Notes under the pieces: generated by a model | Told to the model about the DNA's origin: nothing | The model's database searches: none | The model's input: only the letters and a program-made list of their open reading frames with translations | Translations under genes and position numbers: made by a program | Part shown: positions 43,816 through 52,918 of the stretch, one piece after another | How the letters are laid out: the number at the start of each line of letters is the position of its first letter | How positions within the stretch are numbered: position 1 is the first letter of the stretch | Source: CAZCAC01 sp964496575 | Lineage (GTDB): Bacteria; Planctomycetota; UBA1135; GCA-002686595 | Assembly (NCBI GenBank): GCA_964496575.1 | Contig: CAZCAC010000050.1 | Location: forward strand, 1-58,831 | Length of the DNA: 58,831 nucleotides | Direction: 5' to 3'

Positions 43816-45027
43816 TCACGAGACCACGCCCGCTCCCCGCAGCTCGCCGATCTTCTCCGGGGAGTACTCCAGCACCTCGGCCAGGATCTCGTCGGTGTGC
43901 TCACCGAGCAGCGGCGGGTGACGCCGCACGGCGCCCGGCGTCTCCGAGTACTTGATCGGAATCCCGCCCAGCTCGAGCTCGCCGATGGTGGGGTGGGGGA
44001 CCTTCTCGACCATCTTCCGGTGGTGCACCTGGGGGTCGGCGAAGAGGTGCTCCATGTCGTTGACCGGACCGCACGGGATCGCCGCCGCGACCAGGATCTC
44101 CATCCACTCGTCGCAGGTCTTCGAGGCCATCACCTCTCGCACCAGCGGCAGCAGCGCCTCGCGGTGCTCGACGCGATCGGGGTTGGAGGAGAAACGCGGA
44201 TCCTCCAGCCAGTCGGGGCGTCCCACCGCACGACTGAAGTTCTCCCAGAGCTTCTGGTTGGCGACCGCGATGGCGATCGGGCGGTCCTTTGCCTGGAACA
44301 CCTGGTAGGGGATGATCGACTCGTGCGCGGTGCCCCAGCGCTGCGCTTCCTTGCCGGCGACGAGGTAGTTGCTGGCGATGTTGGCGAGGGCGGAGACCTG
44401 TGCATCGAGCAAGCTGATGTCGAGGTGCTGTCCCTGGCCCGATCGCTCGCGCCACAAGAGCGCGGAGGTGATCGCCCCCGAGGCGTAGACGCCGGTCAGG
44501 ACGTCTGTGATCGCCACGCCGACCTTGCACGGAGGACCGTCCTGCTCGCCGGTGATGTACATCAGGCCGCCGACCGCGGAGAGGACCATGTCGTAGCCGG
44601 GGCGATCTCGGTAGGGGCCATCCTGGCCGTACGCGCTGATCGAGGCGTAAACCAGCTTCGGGTTCAACTCGTGCAACGTTTCGTAACCGAGCCCGAAGCG
44701 CTCCATTAGCCCCGGCGTGAAATTGTGGACCAGAACGTCGGAAGCCTCGACCAGCTCGAGGATCAGCGCGATCCCCTCGGGCTTCTTCAGGTCGAGGGCG
44801 ATCGAGCGCTTGTTGCGGTTGCAGCACAGGTAGTAGGCACTCTCCCCACCCGCGAAGGGCGGCCCCCACGTGCGCGTGTCGTCACCCGCCCCGGGACGCT
44901 CGACCTTGAGGATCTCCGCGCCCTGGTCGCCGAGGATCATCGTGCAGTAGGGTCCAGCGAGGATCCGGGAAAGGTCGAGGACCCGGTACCCGCTCAGGGG
45001 AAGCTCGGGAGTGGGGGAAAGGGCCAT
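43816..45027 (-). CDS. CaiB/BaiF family CoA-transferase
   Basis: This 403-aa class III CoA-transferase starts at the ATG at 45027, with GGAGAG upstream; the 98 codons before it in the longer frame are spacer. Features are LSGYRVLDLSRILAGPYCT (N-terminal family block), ADILKVERPGAGDDTR-type GAEILKVERPG, NRNKRSIALDLK, and the nucleophilic aspartate in DRPGYDMVLSAVGG (about D146). The enzyme moves CoA between carboxylic acids through aspartyl-CoA intermediates. The substrate pair is unknown. It is divergent from the ubiA-like gene and convergent with hisS. Confidence 0.88.
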   Translation of the reverse strand: MALSPTPELPLSGYRVLDLSRILAGPYCTMILGDQGAEILKVERPGAGDDTRTWGPPFAGGESAYYLCCNRNKRSIALDLKKPEGIALILELVEASDVLVHNFTPGLMERFGLGYETLHELNPKLVYASISAYGQDGPYRDRPGYDMVLSAVGGLMYITGEQDGPPCKVGVAITDVLTGVYASGAITSALLWRERSGQGQHLDISLLDAQVSALANIASNYLVAGKEAQRWGTAHESIIPYQVFQAKDRPIAIAVANQKLWENFSRAVGRPDWLEDPRFSSNPDRVEHREALLPLVREVMASKTCDEWMEILVAAAIPCGPVNDMEHLFADPQVHHRKMVEKVPHPTIGELELGGIPIKYSETPGAVRRHPPLLGEHTDEILAEVLEYSPEKIGELRGAGVVS

Positions 45028-45181
45028 GCAGGGCTCTCCGTGGGCGAAAAGGGGCGTGGTGCGCCTCGGCAGGCGCTGACGTCGCGACCAACCCAACCGA
45101 GGGCGAGGTCGGTAGCGTACAACACCGACCCGCCCACGACTGCGCCCGTCCCCGAATCCCCGATCGGGTTCAAGATCGACC

Positions 45182-46270
45182 GTGCTCCTAGCGATAGGAT
45201 CCTCGTATCCCTCGATCGTCCCCGGTGATTCTCGTACGCACTGTGCCGGGGTGGCGATCGGGGTTCCCGACCCCGCTCGTCCCGCCGTGCAGCGCGCTCC
45301 CGCCACCACCTCACACGCCATCCGGCCCTACCTGCAGATCGCCCGCGTCGATCACTGGTTCAAGGTCGTGTTCATGCTGTTCGGGGTGCTCCTGGCGAGC
45401 TTCTACCGCCCCGAGCTGCTCGGGGAAGCGAACATCGGGACGTTGATCCTGGCGCTGTACGCCACCTGCATCATCGCCTCGAGCAACTACGTCCTGAACG
45501 AGTGGCTCGATGCTCCCCTCGACCGGCTCCACCCCTCCAAGAAGTATCGTCCCGCGGCTCTCGGGCTGGTCCGGTCCCGCCTGGTGGTCCTCGAGTGGCT
45601 GGTGCTCGCGGGGCTGGGGATCGGTGCGGCCTTCCTGGTCAATACGCCCTTCGGGCTCGCGGGACTCGCCTTCTGGCTGCTGGGTTGTAGCTACAACATT
45701 CCGCCGGTCCGGACGAAGGACATCCCCTACGTCGACGTGCTCACCGAGTCGCTGAACAACCCGGTCCGGCTGCTGCTCGGCTGGCTGGTGTTCATTCCGG
45801 ATCTGATTCCGCCGCTCTCCCTGATCATCGCGTACTGGATGCTCGGGGCGTTCTTCATGGCGACCAAGCGCTTCGCCGAGCTCCGACACATCGCCAACCC
45901 CGCGCGTGCCGCCGGCTATCGGAGGTCCTTCGCGCACTACGACGAGAACCGGCTGCTGGCCAGCATGGTCTTCTACGTTGCCGCGTGTGCCTTCTTCTCG
46001 GGGATCTTCATCGTCCGCTACAAGCTCGAGCTCCTGCTCTGCGCGCCCGCCGTGGCCGGGCTCTTCTCGTTCTACTTTCTCCTCGGAGTACGCAAGAACA
46101 GCCCCGTGCAATCCCCGGAGAAGCTCTATCGAGTGCGGGGCTTCGTCCTCTACGGGCTGTTCACGCTGGTGCTCTTCGTGGCGTTGATGTTCGCGAAGAT
46201 CGAACCGATGTACGATCTGTTCAACTGCGAGCCGTCACACGTGGAGCCTCTCTGGAGCATCTCGAGGTGA
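45182..46270 (+). CDS. UbiA family prenyltransferase (decaprenyl-phosphate phosphoribosyltransferase-like)
   Basis: This is a protein of up to 362 aa with about nine membrane helices, starting near HWFKVVFMLFGVLLAS. The first Asp-rich motif is NYVLNEWLDAPLDRLHP, followed by KKYRPAALG, the form seen in enzymes that attach phosphoribose to polyprenyl phosphate. The second is the VDVLTESLNNPVRLLLG block. No ATG precedes the first helix; GTG codons at 45182, 45251 and 45287 are possible starts and none has a strong ribosome-binding site. It overlaps the GT39 gene at GTGA, so both probably build a lipid-linked sugar for surface glycan. Confidence 0.75.
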   Translation: MLLAIGSSYPSIVPGDSRTHCAGVAIGVPDPARPAVQRAPATTSHAIRPYLQIARVDHWFKVVFMLFGVLLASFYRPELLGEANIGTLILALYATCIIASSNYVLNEWLDAPLDRLHPSKKYRPAALGLVRSRLVVLEWLVLAGLGIGAAFLVNTPFGLAGLAFWLLGCSYNIPPVRTKDIPYVDVLTESLNNPVRLLLGWLVFIPDLIPPLSLIIAYWMLGAFFMATKRFAELRHIANPARAAGYRRSFAHYDENRLLASMVFYVAACAFFSGIFIVRYKLELLLCAPAVAGLFSFYFLLGVRKNSPVQSPEKLYRVRGFVLYGLFTLVLFVALMFAKIEPMYDLFNCEPSHVEPLWSISR

Positions 46271-47910
46271 GGACCGGGCTGCGTTCCCGACCTCGGTGGG
46301 TGGCGCTGGCCTTCTTCGGGGCCTGCTTCCTGCTGGTCGTGGTCATGAACTGGCAGAGAGGGGCGTTCTCCAGCGGACTCGGCAGCTACAACGACGAGGC
46401 GGCGCACGCGATCAGCGGGATCATGATCCATGACTACCTCGTACAGCGCGACCCGCTGGATCCACTCGCGTACGCCAAGGACTACTACCTGCACTACCCG
46501 AAGGTGGCGGTCGGTCAATGGCCGCCGGTCTTTCACCTTCTGCTCGGGCTGTGGACGCTGCTGTTCGGAGTCTCCCGTATCTCGCTGATCCTCTTTCCGT
46601 CAGCGGTTTCCGCGCTGGTCGCGACGTTGCTGCGCGAAGTGTTGCGGCGCGAGGTGTCGGGGTGGCTGGCGGCGACGGCCGGGCTCCTGTTCCTGCTCGT
46701 ACCGGTGGTGCAGTGCCTTGGCTCGGTAGTGATGACCGAGGTCCTGCTGGCCCTCTTCTGCCTGCTGGCGGTGCTCTGCTTCGGTCGGCTGATCGATCGC
46801 AACCGGTGGGGCGACGGCTTCCTCTTCGGTGGCTGCGCGGTGCTGGCCATCCTGACCAAGGGGAACGGCCTGGCCCTCGCCCTGGTGCCTCCCTTCGCGA
46901 TCCTCCTCACGCGACGCTGGGGGCTCTTGCGGAGCCGCCCGATGTGGATCTCGGCGGCGGTGGTCGTCCTGGTCTGCAGCCCCTGGTACTACCTGACCCT
47001 GGAGATCTCCCGGGGTACCTGGGGCGGCGGCCACCTGCCGAGCTGGTGGTACGCTTCCACGGCAGCGCGGTCCTACGCCCGGGAGTTGCTCGCCGCCGGC
47101 GGCTGGATCACGGCGGGATTGTGCCTGATCGGTCTCATCACCCGCCTGGCCGATCGAGAGGTGTCGGGGACGTGGCGTGCCGCCGCGGCCTGGATCCTGG
47201 CCTGGACCGTCATGCACCTCGTCGCTCCCACCAGCATCGAGGCGCGACACCTGATCTCGCTGATCCCCATCTGGTTCCTCTTCGCGGCCGCCGGCGCTCA
47301 CTGGCTGGTCCGTAGCTTGCCGTGGTCCGCCCCCCGCGTGGCGGGCGTGATCGCTCTCGTCTGGTCCGCGATGTTCGGGCTCGAGGCCTTCGAGCTCCCG
47401 CAGAAGCGACTCACCGGCTTCGATCGGGCCGTGGCCTGGTTGCTCGCTCAGGAGGAGTGCGGGGATTCGGTGATCCTGGTCGACTCCGACCAGACCGGCG
47501 AGGGGCTCGCGATCACCGAAGTGGCCCTGGGCGAGGAGCGTGTCGGCCACTATGTCCTCCGCGGCACGAAGGTCCTCTCCTCCAGCGATTGGCTCGGTCG
47601 CTACTACAAGAGCCGGCACGATACCGCTGAGGAGATGGCCGCCTACCTGCGCGAGGTCCCCGTGCGGATCGTGCTCTTCGACCGCAGCGGTGAGCCGAAC
47701 TGGCTGATGAAGCACCACCGGTTGCTCGAGGAGGTGCTGCGCGAAGACCCGAACTGGACGCTGGTCCGCAGCTTCGACGTCGCCCGCGAGAACGGGATCC
47801 TCCCCGGTGGTCTCGAGGTCTGGCAGCAGCGCGGGGTCACCGGGGGCCCGGCGGAGGGATTCGACTTCGGCGGCGTCTCGGGACGCGCCGGGATCGACTA
47901 CCCCTGGTGA
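46267..47910 (+). CDS. GT39/ArnT-like membrane glycosyltransferase
   Basis: This 547-aa protein starts at a GTG overlapping the UbiA-like gene by four bases (GTGA). It has many membrane helices, starting at RWVALAFFGACFLLVVVM. The first extracytoplasmic loop holds the catalytic acidic pair D43-E44 in SYNDEAAHA, as in protein mannosyltransferases and ArnT that use lipid-phosphate sugars. LTKGNGLALALVPP is the conserved cytoplasmic-side motif. A soluble C-terminal domain follows (about 400-547). It probably transfers a polyprenyl-phosphate-linked sugar made by the upstream enzyme. It ends in a 13-base overlap with the convergent kinase gene. Confidence 0.78.
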   Translation: MRTGLRSRPRWVALAFFGACFLLVVVMNWQRGAFSSGLGSYNDEAAHAISGIMIHDYLVQRDPLDPLAYAKDYYLHYPKVAVGQWPPVFHLLLGLWTLLFGVSRISLILFPSAVSALVATLLREVLRREVSGWLAATAGLLFLLVPVVQCLGSVVMTEVLLALFCLLAVLCFGRLIDRNRWGDGFLFGGCAVLAILTKGNGLALALVPPFAILLTRRWGLLRSRPMWISAAVVVLVCSPWYYLTLEISRGTWGGGHLPSWWYASTAARSYARELLAAGGWITAGLCLIGLITRLADREVSGTWRAAAAWILAWTVMHLVAPTSIEARHLISLIPIWFLFAAAGAHWLVRSLPWSAPRVAGVIALVWSAMFGLEAFELPQKRLTGFDRAVAWLLAQEECGDSVILVDSDQTGEGLAITEVALGEERVGHYVLRGTKVLSSSDWLGRYYKSRHDTAEEMAAYLREVPVRIVLFDRSGEPNWLMKHHRLLEEVLREDPNWTLVRSFDVARENGILPGGLEVWQQRGVTGGPAEGFDFGGVSGRAGIDYPW

Positions 47911-48998
47911 GCGGCGGACATCTCGCGCTCGTTGCGCTCCATGAACTCGACCATCTTGAACTGCACGCGCGCGCGATCGAGGTTCTGTCGCTCGTGGCTG
48001 GTCCGGAAGTAGACGTCTCCCGCCAGGAAATCGGTCAAGAATCGCAGGCCGATGGTGAAGGTGACCAGCCGAGCCGCGAAGGGCATCAGCTCGATCTCCA
48101 GGGGAGTGAGGAAGTCACCGGCTCCATCCCGGTACCCGTGGACCAGCGCGCGGTAGAGCTCGAGGTCGGTCTGCACCAGCGAGAGGTCCGTTTCGTCCTC
48201 GGAGCTAGTGGCCGCCGTGAACCGCACCAGGTCACCGAAGTCGTACAGCGAGTAGGCGGGCATGCACGTATCCAGGTCGACGATGCAGGCAGCCTTCTTC
48301 GTGTCTCGATCGAAGAGCACGTTGTTGAGCTTGGTATCCCCGTGGACGATTCGCCGCGGGAAGGACCCCTTCCCGAGGTGATCCTCGATCAGGCGCGTCA
48401 TCGAGCGTCGCGAGAGGACGAACTGGATCTCGGCCTCCGCCGCGAGGGCACGGTCCTGAGGGTCGCTGTCGAGCGCGTCCTGGAACTGCCTGACTCGGAA
48501 GGGTGAGCTGAAGAAGTTGGGGATCGTCTCGCGCAGCTCTTCGGTCTCCAGGTCGATCAGCTGTGCCTGGAAGTCGCCGAAGGCGCAGGCGGCCTCGTAC
48601 GCCTGTTCCCGACTGGCGCACCGGTCGAACGACTCGGTGTTCTCGATGTAGTTGTACGTGCGCCAGTGCCTGTTCTCGGTCAAGAGGAACGACCGCCCGC
48701 GCTTCGTACGGACCAGCTCGAGTGTCTGGAAGCCGTTGGGGTTGCCGCCGTTGTTGCTGTTCCTCGTGAGGTGACGCGTCACGCACTTCACGTTGTGCAT
48801 GAGCGCCGGGATGTCGGTGAAGACCCGGTCGTTGAGTCGCTGGTGGAGGTACCTCCGCTGCGCCTCGCCCTGGTCCCAGGTGGAAATGTACGTGTTGTGG
48901 ATGTGTCCACGCTCGTGGGCTCGCACGTCGGCCAGCTCGCCGGGAATCTCGAAGAGAGTGATGTCGGCGGTGACGGTCTCCTGGGGCAGCGGTTTCAC
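47898..48998 (-). CDS. APH-fold sugar kinase, N-acetylhexosamine 1-kinase (NahK)-like
   Basis: This 366-aa aminoglycoside-phosphotransferase-fold kinase has the N-terminal GHIHNTYIS loop (about residue 31) and YLHQRLNDRVFTDIPALMHNV, both resembling anomeric N-acetylhexosamine kinases of the lacto-N-biose/galacto-N-biose pathway. The catalytic block IVHGDTKLNNVLFD (about 218) holds the Asp, and the DFG-like metal site is IVDLDTCMPAYSLYDFGD. It would phosphorylate a free amino sugar at C1 for later nucleotide activation. No glycoside phosphorylase is near, so the pathway is inferred. It converges with, and overlaps, the GT39 gene. Confidence 0.72.
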   Translation of the reverse strand: MKPLPQETVTADITLFEIPGELADVRAHERGHIHNTYISTWDQGEAQRRYLHQRLNDRVFTDIPALMHNVKCVTRHLTRNSNNGGNPNGFQTLELVRTKRGRSFLLTENRHWRTYNYIENTESFDRCASREQAYEAACAFGDFQAQLIDLETEELRETIPNFFSSPFRVRQFQDALDSDPQDRALAAEAEIQFVLSRRSMTRLIEDHLGKGSFPRRIVHGDTKLNNVLFDRDTKKAACIVDLDTCMPAYSLYDFGDLVRFTAATSSEDETDLSLVQTDLELYRALVHGYRDGAGDFLTPLEIELMPFAARLVTFTIGLRFLTDFLAGDVYFRTSHERQNLDRARVQFKMVEFMERNEREMSAAHQG

Positions 48999-49126
48999 GG
49001 GGCGGCGGGGGATGGGGGATCGGCGGGCGGGAAACGGCTCCTGATACTCTACTCCGGTTCGCGTTTCTCGGTGAACCCGGAGGCGAGGAACACTCGTCGA
49101 AGCCAGAGGCCCTGGTCCCCGGGATT

Positions 49127-49148
49127 CGGGGCTGGGGCGCCAGCCCCG
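49127..49148 (-). terminator. Hairpin directly after the molybdate transporter stop
   Basis: CGGGGCTGG (49127-49135), loop GGCG, CCAGCCCCG (49140-49148), immediately next to the transporter's stop at 49149. It is a 9-bp perfect stem with no clear T-run. A similar GGGGGCTG/CAGCCCCC stem occurs after the methyltransferase gene. Confidence 0.5.
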
Positions 49149-50336
49149 CTAGAGCTTGACCCTCCCCAGGCGGATGACCCAGGAGACGACGATGCCGGTC
49201 GCGAAGGCGATCCCCATGTTCCTCGTGGCCAGGGCGACTCCGGCGATCAAAAGGGCCACGAACAACTCCGCGCGCTCCCTCACGTCGCGGATCAGGAGCG
49301 CCAGCTCGAGTCCGGCGAAGAGCAGCAGGACGCCCAGCACCGCGTTGGGAATCGACGAGAGCAGGTCCAGTCCCACCTGGCCGAGGAACAGCGCCATCCC
49401 GACGAGGCACGCCCCGAGCATGATCGTGGCGCCTCCGGTCCGGGCGCCGAAGCGGTAGTGTCCCGCCAGCCCGCCCGCACCGTGACACATCGGCATCGCG
49501 CCGATCGAGCCGCCCAGGACGTTGGCGAAGCCCATGCTCAAGGCGAAGCTCCGGTGGCTGACCCGAGCCGTCTCCGGACCCTCGCCGAACATCTCCTTCG
49601 CGGCGTCCGTGGAGCCGATCACCGCGTTGCCCAGCGTCAGCGGGAGCTGCGGGAGGACCAGGAGGAACAGGGCGAGGGAAAAGCTCTCGTAGCTGGGCCG
49701 GAACAGGGTCAGCTCCTCCGGCCCGAAAGACCACGACGCATCGCGGATCGGGCCCCACACGAGACCCGCGGCGAGACCGAGGCCGACGATGGTGAGCGCT
49801 GCGGGGAAGCGGCGGCTGGTGGAGAGGAGCAGCGAGACGATCGCGAAGGCGATCCCGACCAGGAGATTCACCGGAACCCCCGCCAGGGCGGGTGCGTTCC
49901 CATCGCCGAGAGGAAAGAGCCTCCCGAGGAGGATCAGGTCGATCCCCTTGACCATCAGGATCAGTCCCAGGCCGAGCTGGATCCCGCGGACGATCGGCCG
50001 GGTGAAGAGTCGCGCCAGTCGATCGATCAGCCCGGAAAGGGCCAGCAGCAGGAGTATCCCACCGAAGGTGAAGCCGGCCGCGGAGAGGACCTCCGGGGTG
50101 ATCTCCGCCGGCGAAGCGATGGCCAGGGCCGCCACCACCTTCAGCGGCTGGACCGGGATCGGCAGGCGGAAGAAGAGACCGGATATGACGTAGAAGAGGC
50201 CGGCCGCGAGGAAGAGCGGGGTGAACCCCAGCCCGGTCACCGTGACCAGGCCGATCGACAGGGGGATCAGCGTTCCGAGATCACCCAGCGATCCCGCGAA
50301 CTCCACCCGGTCGAAACGGTACGGCCCGATCTGCAT
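49149..50336 (-). CDS. MOT1-like molybdate/sulfate transporter
   Basis: This 395-aa membrane protein has about ten helices. Motifs of the molybdate-specific MOT1 branch of the SulP-related family are seen: EFAGSLGDLGTLIPL near the N-terminus, the PVQPLKVVAALAIA motif (about 63), PQLPLTLGNAVIGS (about 224) and MPMCHGAGGLAGHYRFGARTG (about 268). It would import molybdate across the inner membrane. It starts four bases after the Lon-related protease gene, so both share a transcript. This supply fits the molybdoenzyme and FdhD encoded 20 kb away. Sulfate cannot be excluded as substrate. Confidence 0.82.
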   Translation of the reverse strand: MQIGPYRFDRVEFAGSLGDLGTLIPLSIGLVTVTGLGFTPLFLAAGLFYVISGLFFRLPIPVQPLKVVAALAIASPAEITPEVLSAAGFTFGGILLLLALSGLIDRLARLFTRPIVRGIQLGLGLILMVKGIDLILLGRLFPLGDGNAPALAGVPVNLLVGIAFAIVSLLLSTSRRFPAALTIVGLGLAAGLVWGPIRDASWSFGPEELTLFRPSYESFSLALFLLVLPQLPLTLGNAVIGSTDAAKEMFGEGPETARVSHRSFALSMGFANVLGGSIGAMPMCHGAGGLAGHYRFGARTGGATIMLGACLVGMALFLGQVGLDLLSSIPNAVLGVLLLFAGLELALLIRDVRERAELFVALLIAGVALATRNMGIAFATGIVVSWVIRLGRVKL

Positions 50337-50340
50337 CGCC

Positions 50341-52797
50341 TCACTTGGCGGCCTTGCCCTTCTTCACGTCCTTGTTCTCTTCCTCCTCATCCTCCTCCTG
50401 AGCGCTGTTGTTGGTGCCGCGGGCCATCATCCAGAACTCGTGCGCCATGATGACCGCGCGGTTCAACAGGCTGCCTTCAGGATAGTAGCCCTCTTCGTCC
50501 ATCTGGCCGGCTTCGACACCGGTGAAGACCTCCAGCGCTTCCTGGATGGTGCTGACCGCGTAGACGTGGAACTCCCCGCTGGCGCAGGCTTCCGCGACCT
50601 GTCGCCGGAGCATGATGTCCTCGATGTTCGTGCGCGGAATGATGACACCCTGGGTCCCGGTCAGGCCGTGAGCCTTGCAGGTGTCGAAGAACCCCTCGAT
50701 CTTCTCGCTGGCCGCCCCGATCGCCTGGATCCGGCCGTGCTGGTCGATGGCGCCGGTCATGGCCAGGTCCTGGCGCAGCGGCGTATCGGTCAGCGCGCTC
50801 AGGAGGCAGCACATCTCCGCTCCCGACGCCGAGTCGCCGTCGATGCCGCCGTAGCTCTGCTCGAAGGCGATCGAGGCGGAGAAGGCCAGCGGATGGTCGG
50901 TGTTCAGGAGGTGTCGGAGCAGTCCGCCGAGGATGTAGAAGCCCTTGGTGTGGATCGCGCCCGAGAGCTGGGCTTCGCGCTCGATGTTGATCGCGCCCGC
51001 GCTGCCGGGCCCGATGGTGGCCGTGATGCGCGCGGGGAAGCCGTAAGTCAGCGGCCCCGAGCGGGTGACCGCCAGACCGTTGAGCTGACCGATGACGCTG
51101 CCCTCGACCTGGATGTGGATCGAGCCCTCGTTGACCGCCTCGCGGAACTTCCGCGCCGGCAGATCGGAGCGATGTCGGCTGCGGGCGACGGCGTCGTGAA
51201 CATCGCTTCGCTCGACGCTCTCCGCCTCGCGCTTGCCGGCGATGTACGCGGCTTCCCGGGCGATATCGGCGAGTCGTCCGAACCTCGCCGTCAATCGCTG
51301 TCGCCGGCCCGCGATGCGGACTCCGTACTCGGCGAGGGCCGCCACGCCGCTCCTGGCGAAGGGCAGGAGATTGCCCTCGTTGGAGATGCGCGAGAGGATT
51401 CCGGCGTAGTACCCGAGAGCCGTCTTGTCGCGCTCGATGGCGGAGTCGAAGTCCGCGAGGATCTTGAACTGGTTGGAGAAGTCGGGATCGAGCGCGTCGA
51501 GGGTGTAGTAGAGCTCGGGTCCACCCAGGAGGACCACCTTCACGTCGATCTCGATCGGCTGCGGCTTCAGGCGTGAACCCATGCCGAAGAAGGCGGAATC
51601 GTGGGGCGCGATCTCCAGCTTGCCCGTGCGCAGGGTGCGCATCAGCACCTTCCAGGCGCCGGGTTCGACGAGAACGTCGCGCGCCTCCATGATCAGGTAG
51701 CCGCCATTCGCCCGCAGCAGCGAGCCGGCGCCGATCATCAGGTGATCGGACTGGACCATGCCGTTGGGCAGCACCTTGCGATCGATGGTCCCGAGGAGGT
51801 TGACCATCGTGGGGGTGTTCTCCACCACGATCGGACACGGCTCGTCCTTGTCGTGCCCCAGGATGAGGTTCACCCGGTAGAGGCGATCCCCCTCGGCGAC
51901 CTCTTCCTGACCGCTCATCTGGCGCCTGATGACGTCCTCGATGATCTCCCCGAGGAACTCGCCGACCTCGGGCTGCGGGAAGTCCCGGGTGATGTCGCGC
52001 ATGGTGTGCTCGAGGATCGAGCGAGCGCGCTGTTCGTAGAGGTCGCGCACCGCCTCCCGGTGCTTCTCGCGGAACTCCCCGATCTTCTGGCTGACCTCCT
52101 GGAACCGGCGGGCGTACTCCTTCAGCTTGTCGTCCAGCTCGTTGACCTGTTCCTCGGTCAGCTTCTCCTCCCGCACCAGCTGCTGAATGCGTTCCGGCGG
52201 CGCCGGTTCATTCTCGATCACCGGCAGGACGACCGGTTGCGTGGACTGCCCGACCTGGGCCTGCACGATCGTCAGCTCGTTCTGGTGCAGCTCGTCCTCG
52301 AAGGGCTTCCCGATCTCCTGCATGTCCTCCTGGAGCTTCTCGTCCATCTCCGTCTGCTGCTTGCGAATCTCCTCCGAGGAGAGGGCGGGACCGAGTTTCT
52401 CCCTGGTGAAGTCCGCCAGCTCGGCCATACGGTCCCGGAAACCAGCGCCGCTGCCGCGCGGCATGACGATCAGCCGGGGGCTGTCGGGGCGATTGAAGTC
52501 GTGCGCGTAGCAGAGGTCGGGTGGTGCGGCGCTCTCCGGCTGGATCTGCTCGAGCAGCCGGTAGACCAGCGTCAATCGCCCGGTACCGGTGAGGCCCCGG
52601 ACGAAGATGTTCTGCCCCGGGGCCTTGAACTCGAGTCCGAAGCGCAGCGCTTCGACCGCGTCGCCCTGCCCGAGGACGCCGAGGGTCGGCTCGATCTCCG
52701 CCGTGGTCTCGAACTCGAACAAGGACTCGTCGCACTCCCAGCGGAGCTTCTCGAGGGGGACTTCCAGATGATCGATGGAGGGGGTCTGCTCAGTCAC
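50341..52797 (-). CDS. Lon-related ATP-dependent protease (LonC/YcbZ-like)
   Basis: This 818-aa AAA+ protease starts from an ATG at 52797. The Walker A-like loop is GLTGTGRLT (68-76), with Arg in place of the usual Lys, as is common in this Lon-related family. A long coiled-coil insert (about 110-290) and the sensor/Walker B area (ANGGYLIMEARDVL) precede the protease domain (about 560-760). Catalytic Ser lies in GGIDGDSASGAE (about 654) and Lys in AASEKIEGFF (about 698), a spacing of about 44 as in Lon. The tail has an acidic-lysine stretch (EEDEEEENKDVKKGKAAK). It is cytoplasmic. Its stop is four bases before the transporter gene. Confidence 0.85.
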   Translation of the reverse strand: MTEQTPSIDHLEVPLEKLRWECDESLFEFETTAEIEPTLGVLGQGDAVEALRFGLEFKAPGQNIFVRGLTGTGRLTLVYRLLEQIQPESAAPPDLCYAHDFNRPDSPRLIVMPRGSGAGFRDRMAELADFTREKLGPALSSEEIRKQQTEMDEKLQEDMQEIGKPFEDELHQNELTIVQAQVGQSTQPVVLPVIENEPAPPERIQQLVREEKLTEEQVNELDDKLKEYARRFQEVSQKIGEFREKHREAVRDLYEQRARSILEHTMRDITRDFPQPEVGEFLGEIIEDVIRRQMSGQEEVAEGDRLYRVNLILGHDKDEPCPIVVENTPTMVNLLGTIDRKVLPNGMVQSDHLMIGAGSLLRANGGYLIMEARDVLVEPGAWKVLMRTLRTGKLEIAPHDSAFFGMGSRLKPQPIEIDVKVVLLGGPELYYTLDALDPDFSNQFKILADFDSAIERDKTALGYYAGILSRISNEGNLLPFARSGVAALAEYGVRIAGRRQRLTARFGRLADIAREAAYIAGKREAESVERSDVHDAVARSRHRSDLPARKFREAVNEGSIHIQVEGSVIGQLNGLAVTRSGPLTYGFPARITATIGPGSAGAINIEREAQLSGAIHTKGFYILGGLLRHLLNTDHPLAFSASIAFEQSYGGIDGDSASGAEMCCLLSALTDTPLRQDLAMTGAIDQHGRIQAIGAASEKIEGFFDTCKAHGLTGTQGVIIPRTNIEDIMLRRQVAEACASGEFHVYAVSTIQEALEVFTGVEAGQMDEEGYYPEGSLLNRAVIMAHEFWMMARGTNNSAQEEDEEEENKDVKKGKAAK

Positions 52798-52918
52798 GTC
52801 GGGTGGATCCTGTCAGGTGGTGCGCTCGGGGGGGCCTCTGGCCCGCCCCAGGATACCGAGCGGCGGTACCGGTCCCCATCCTCCGGGCCGAATCCGGGTC
52901 GAGTCCGAGACCAGGCGG

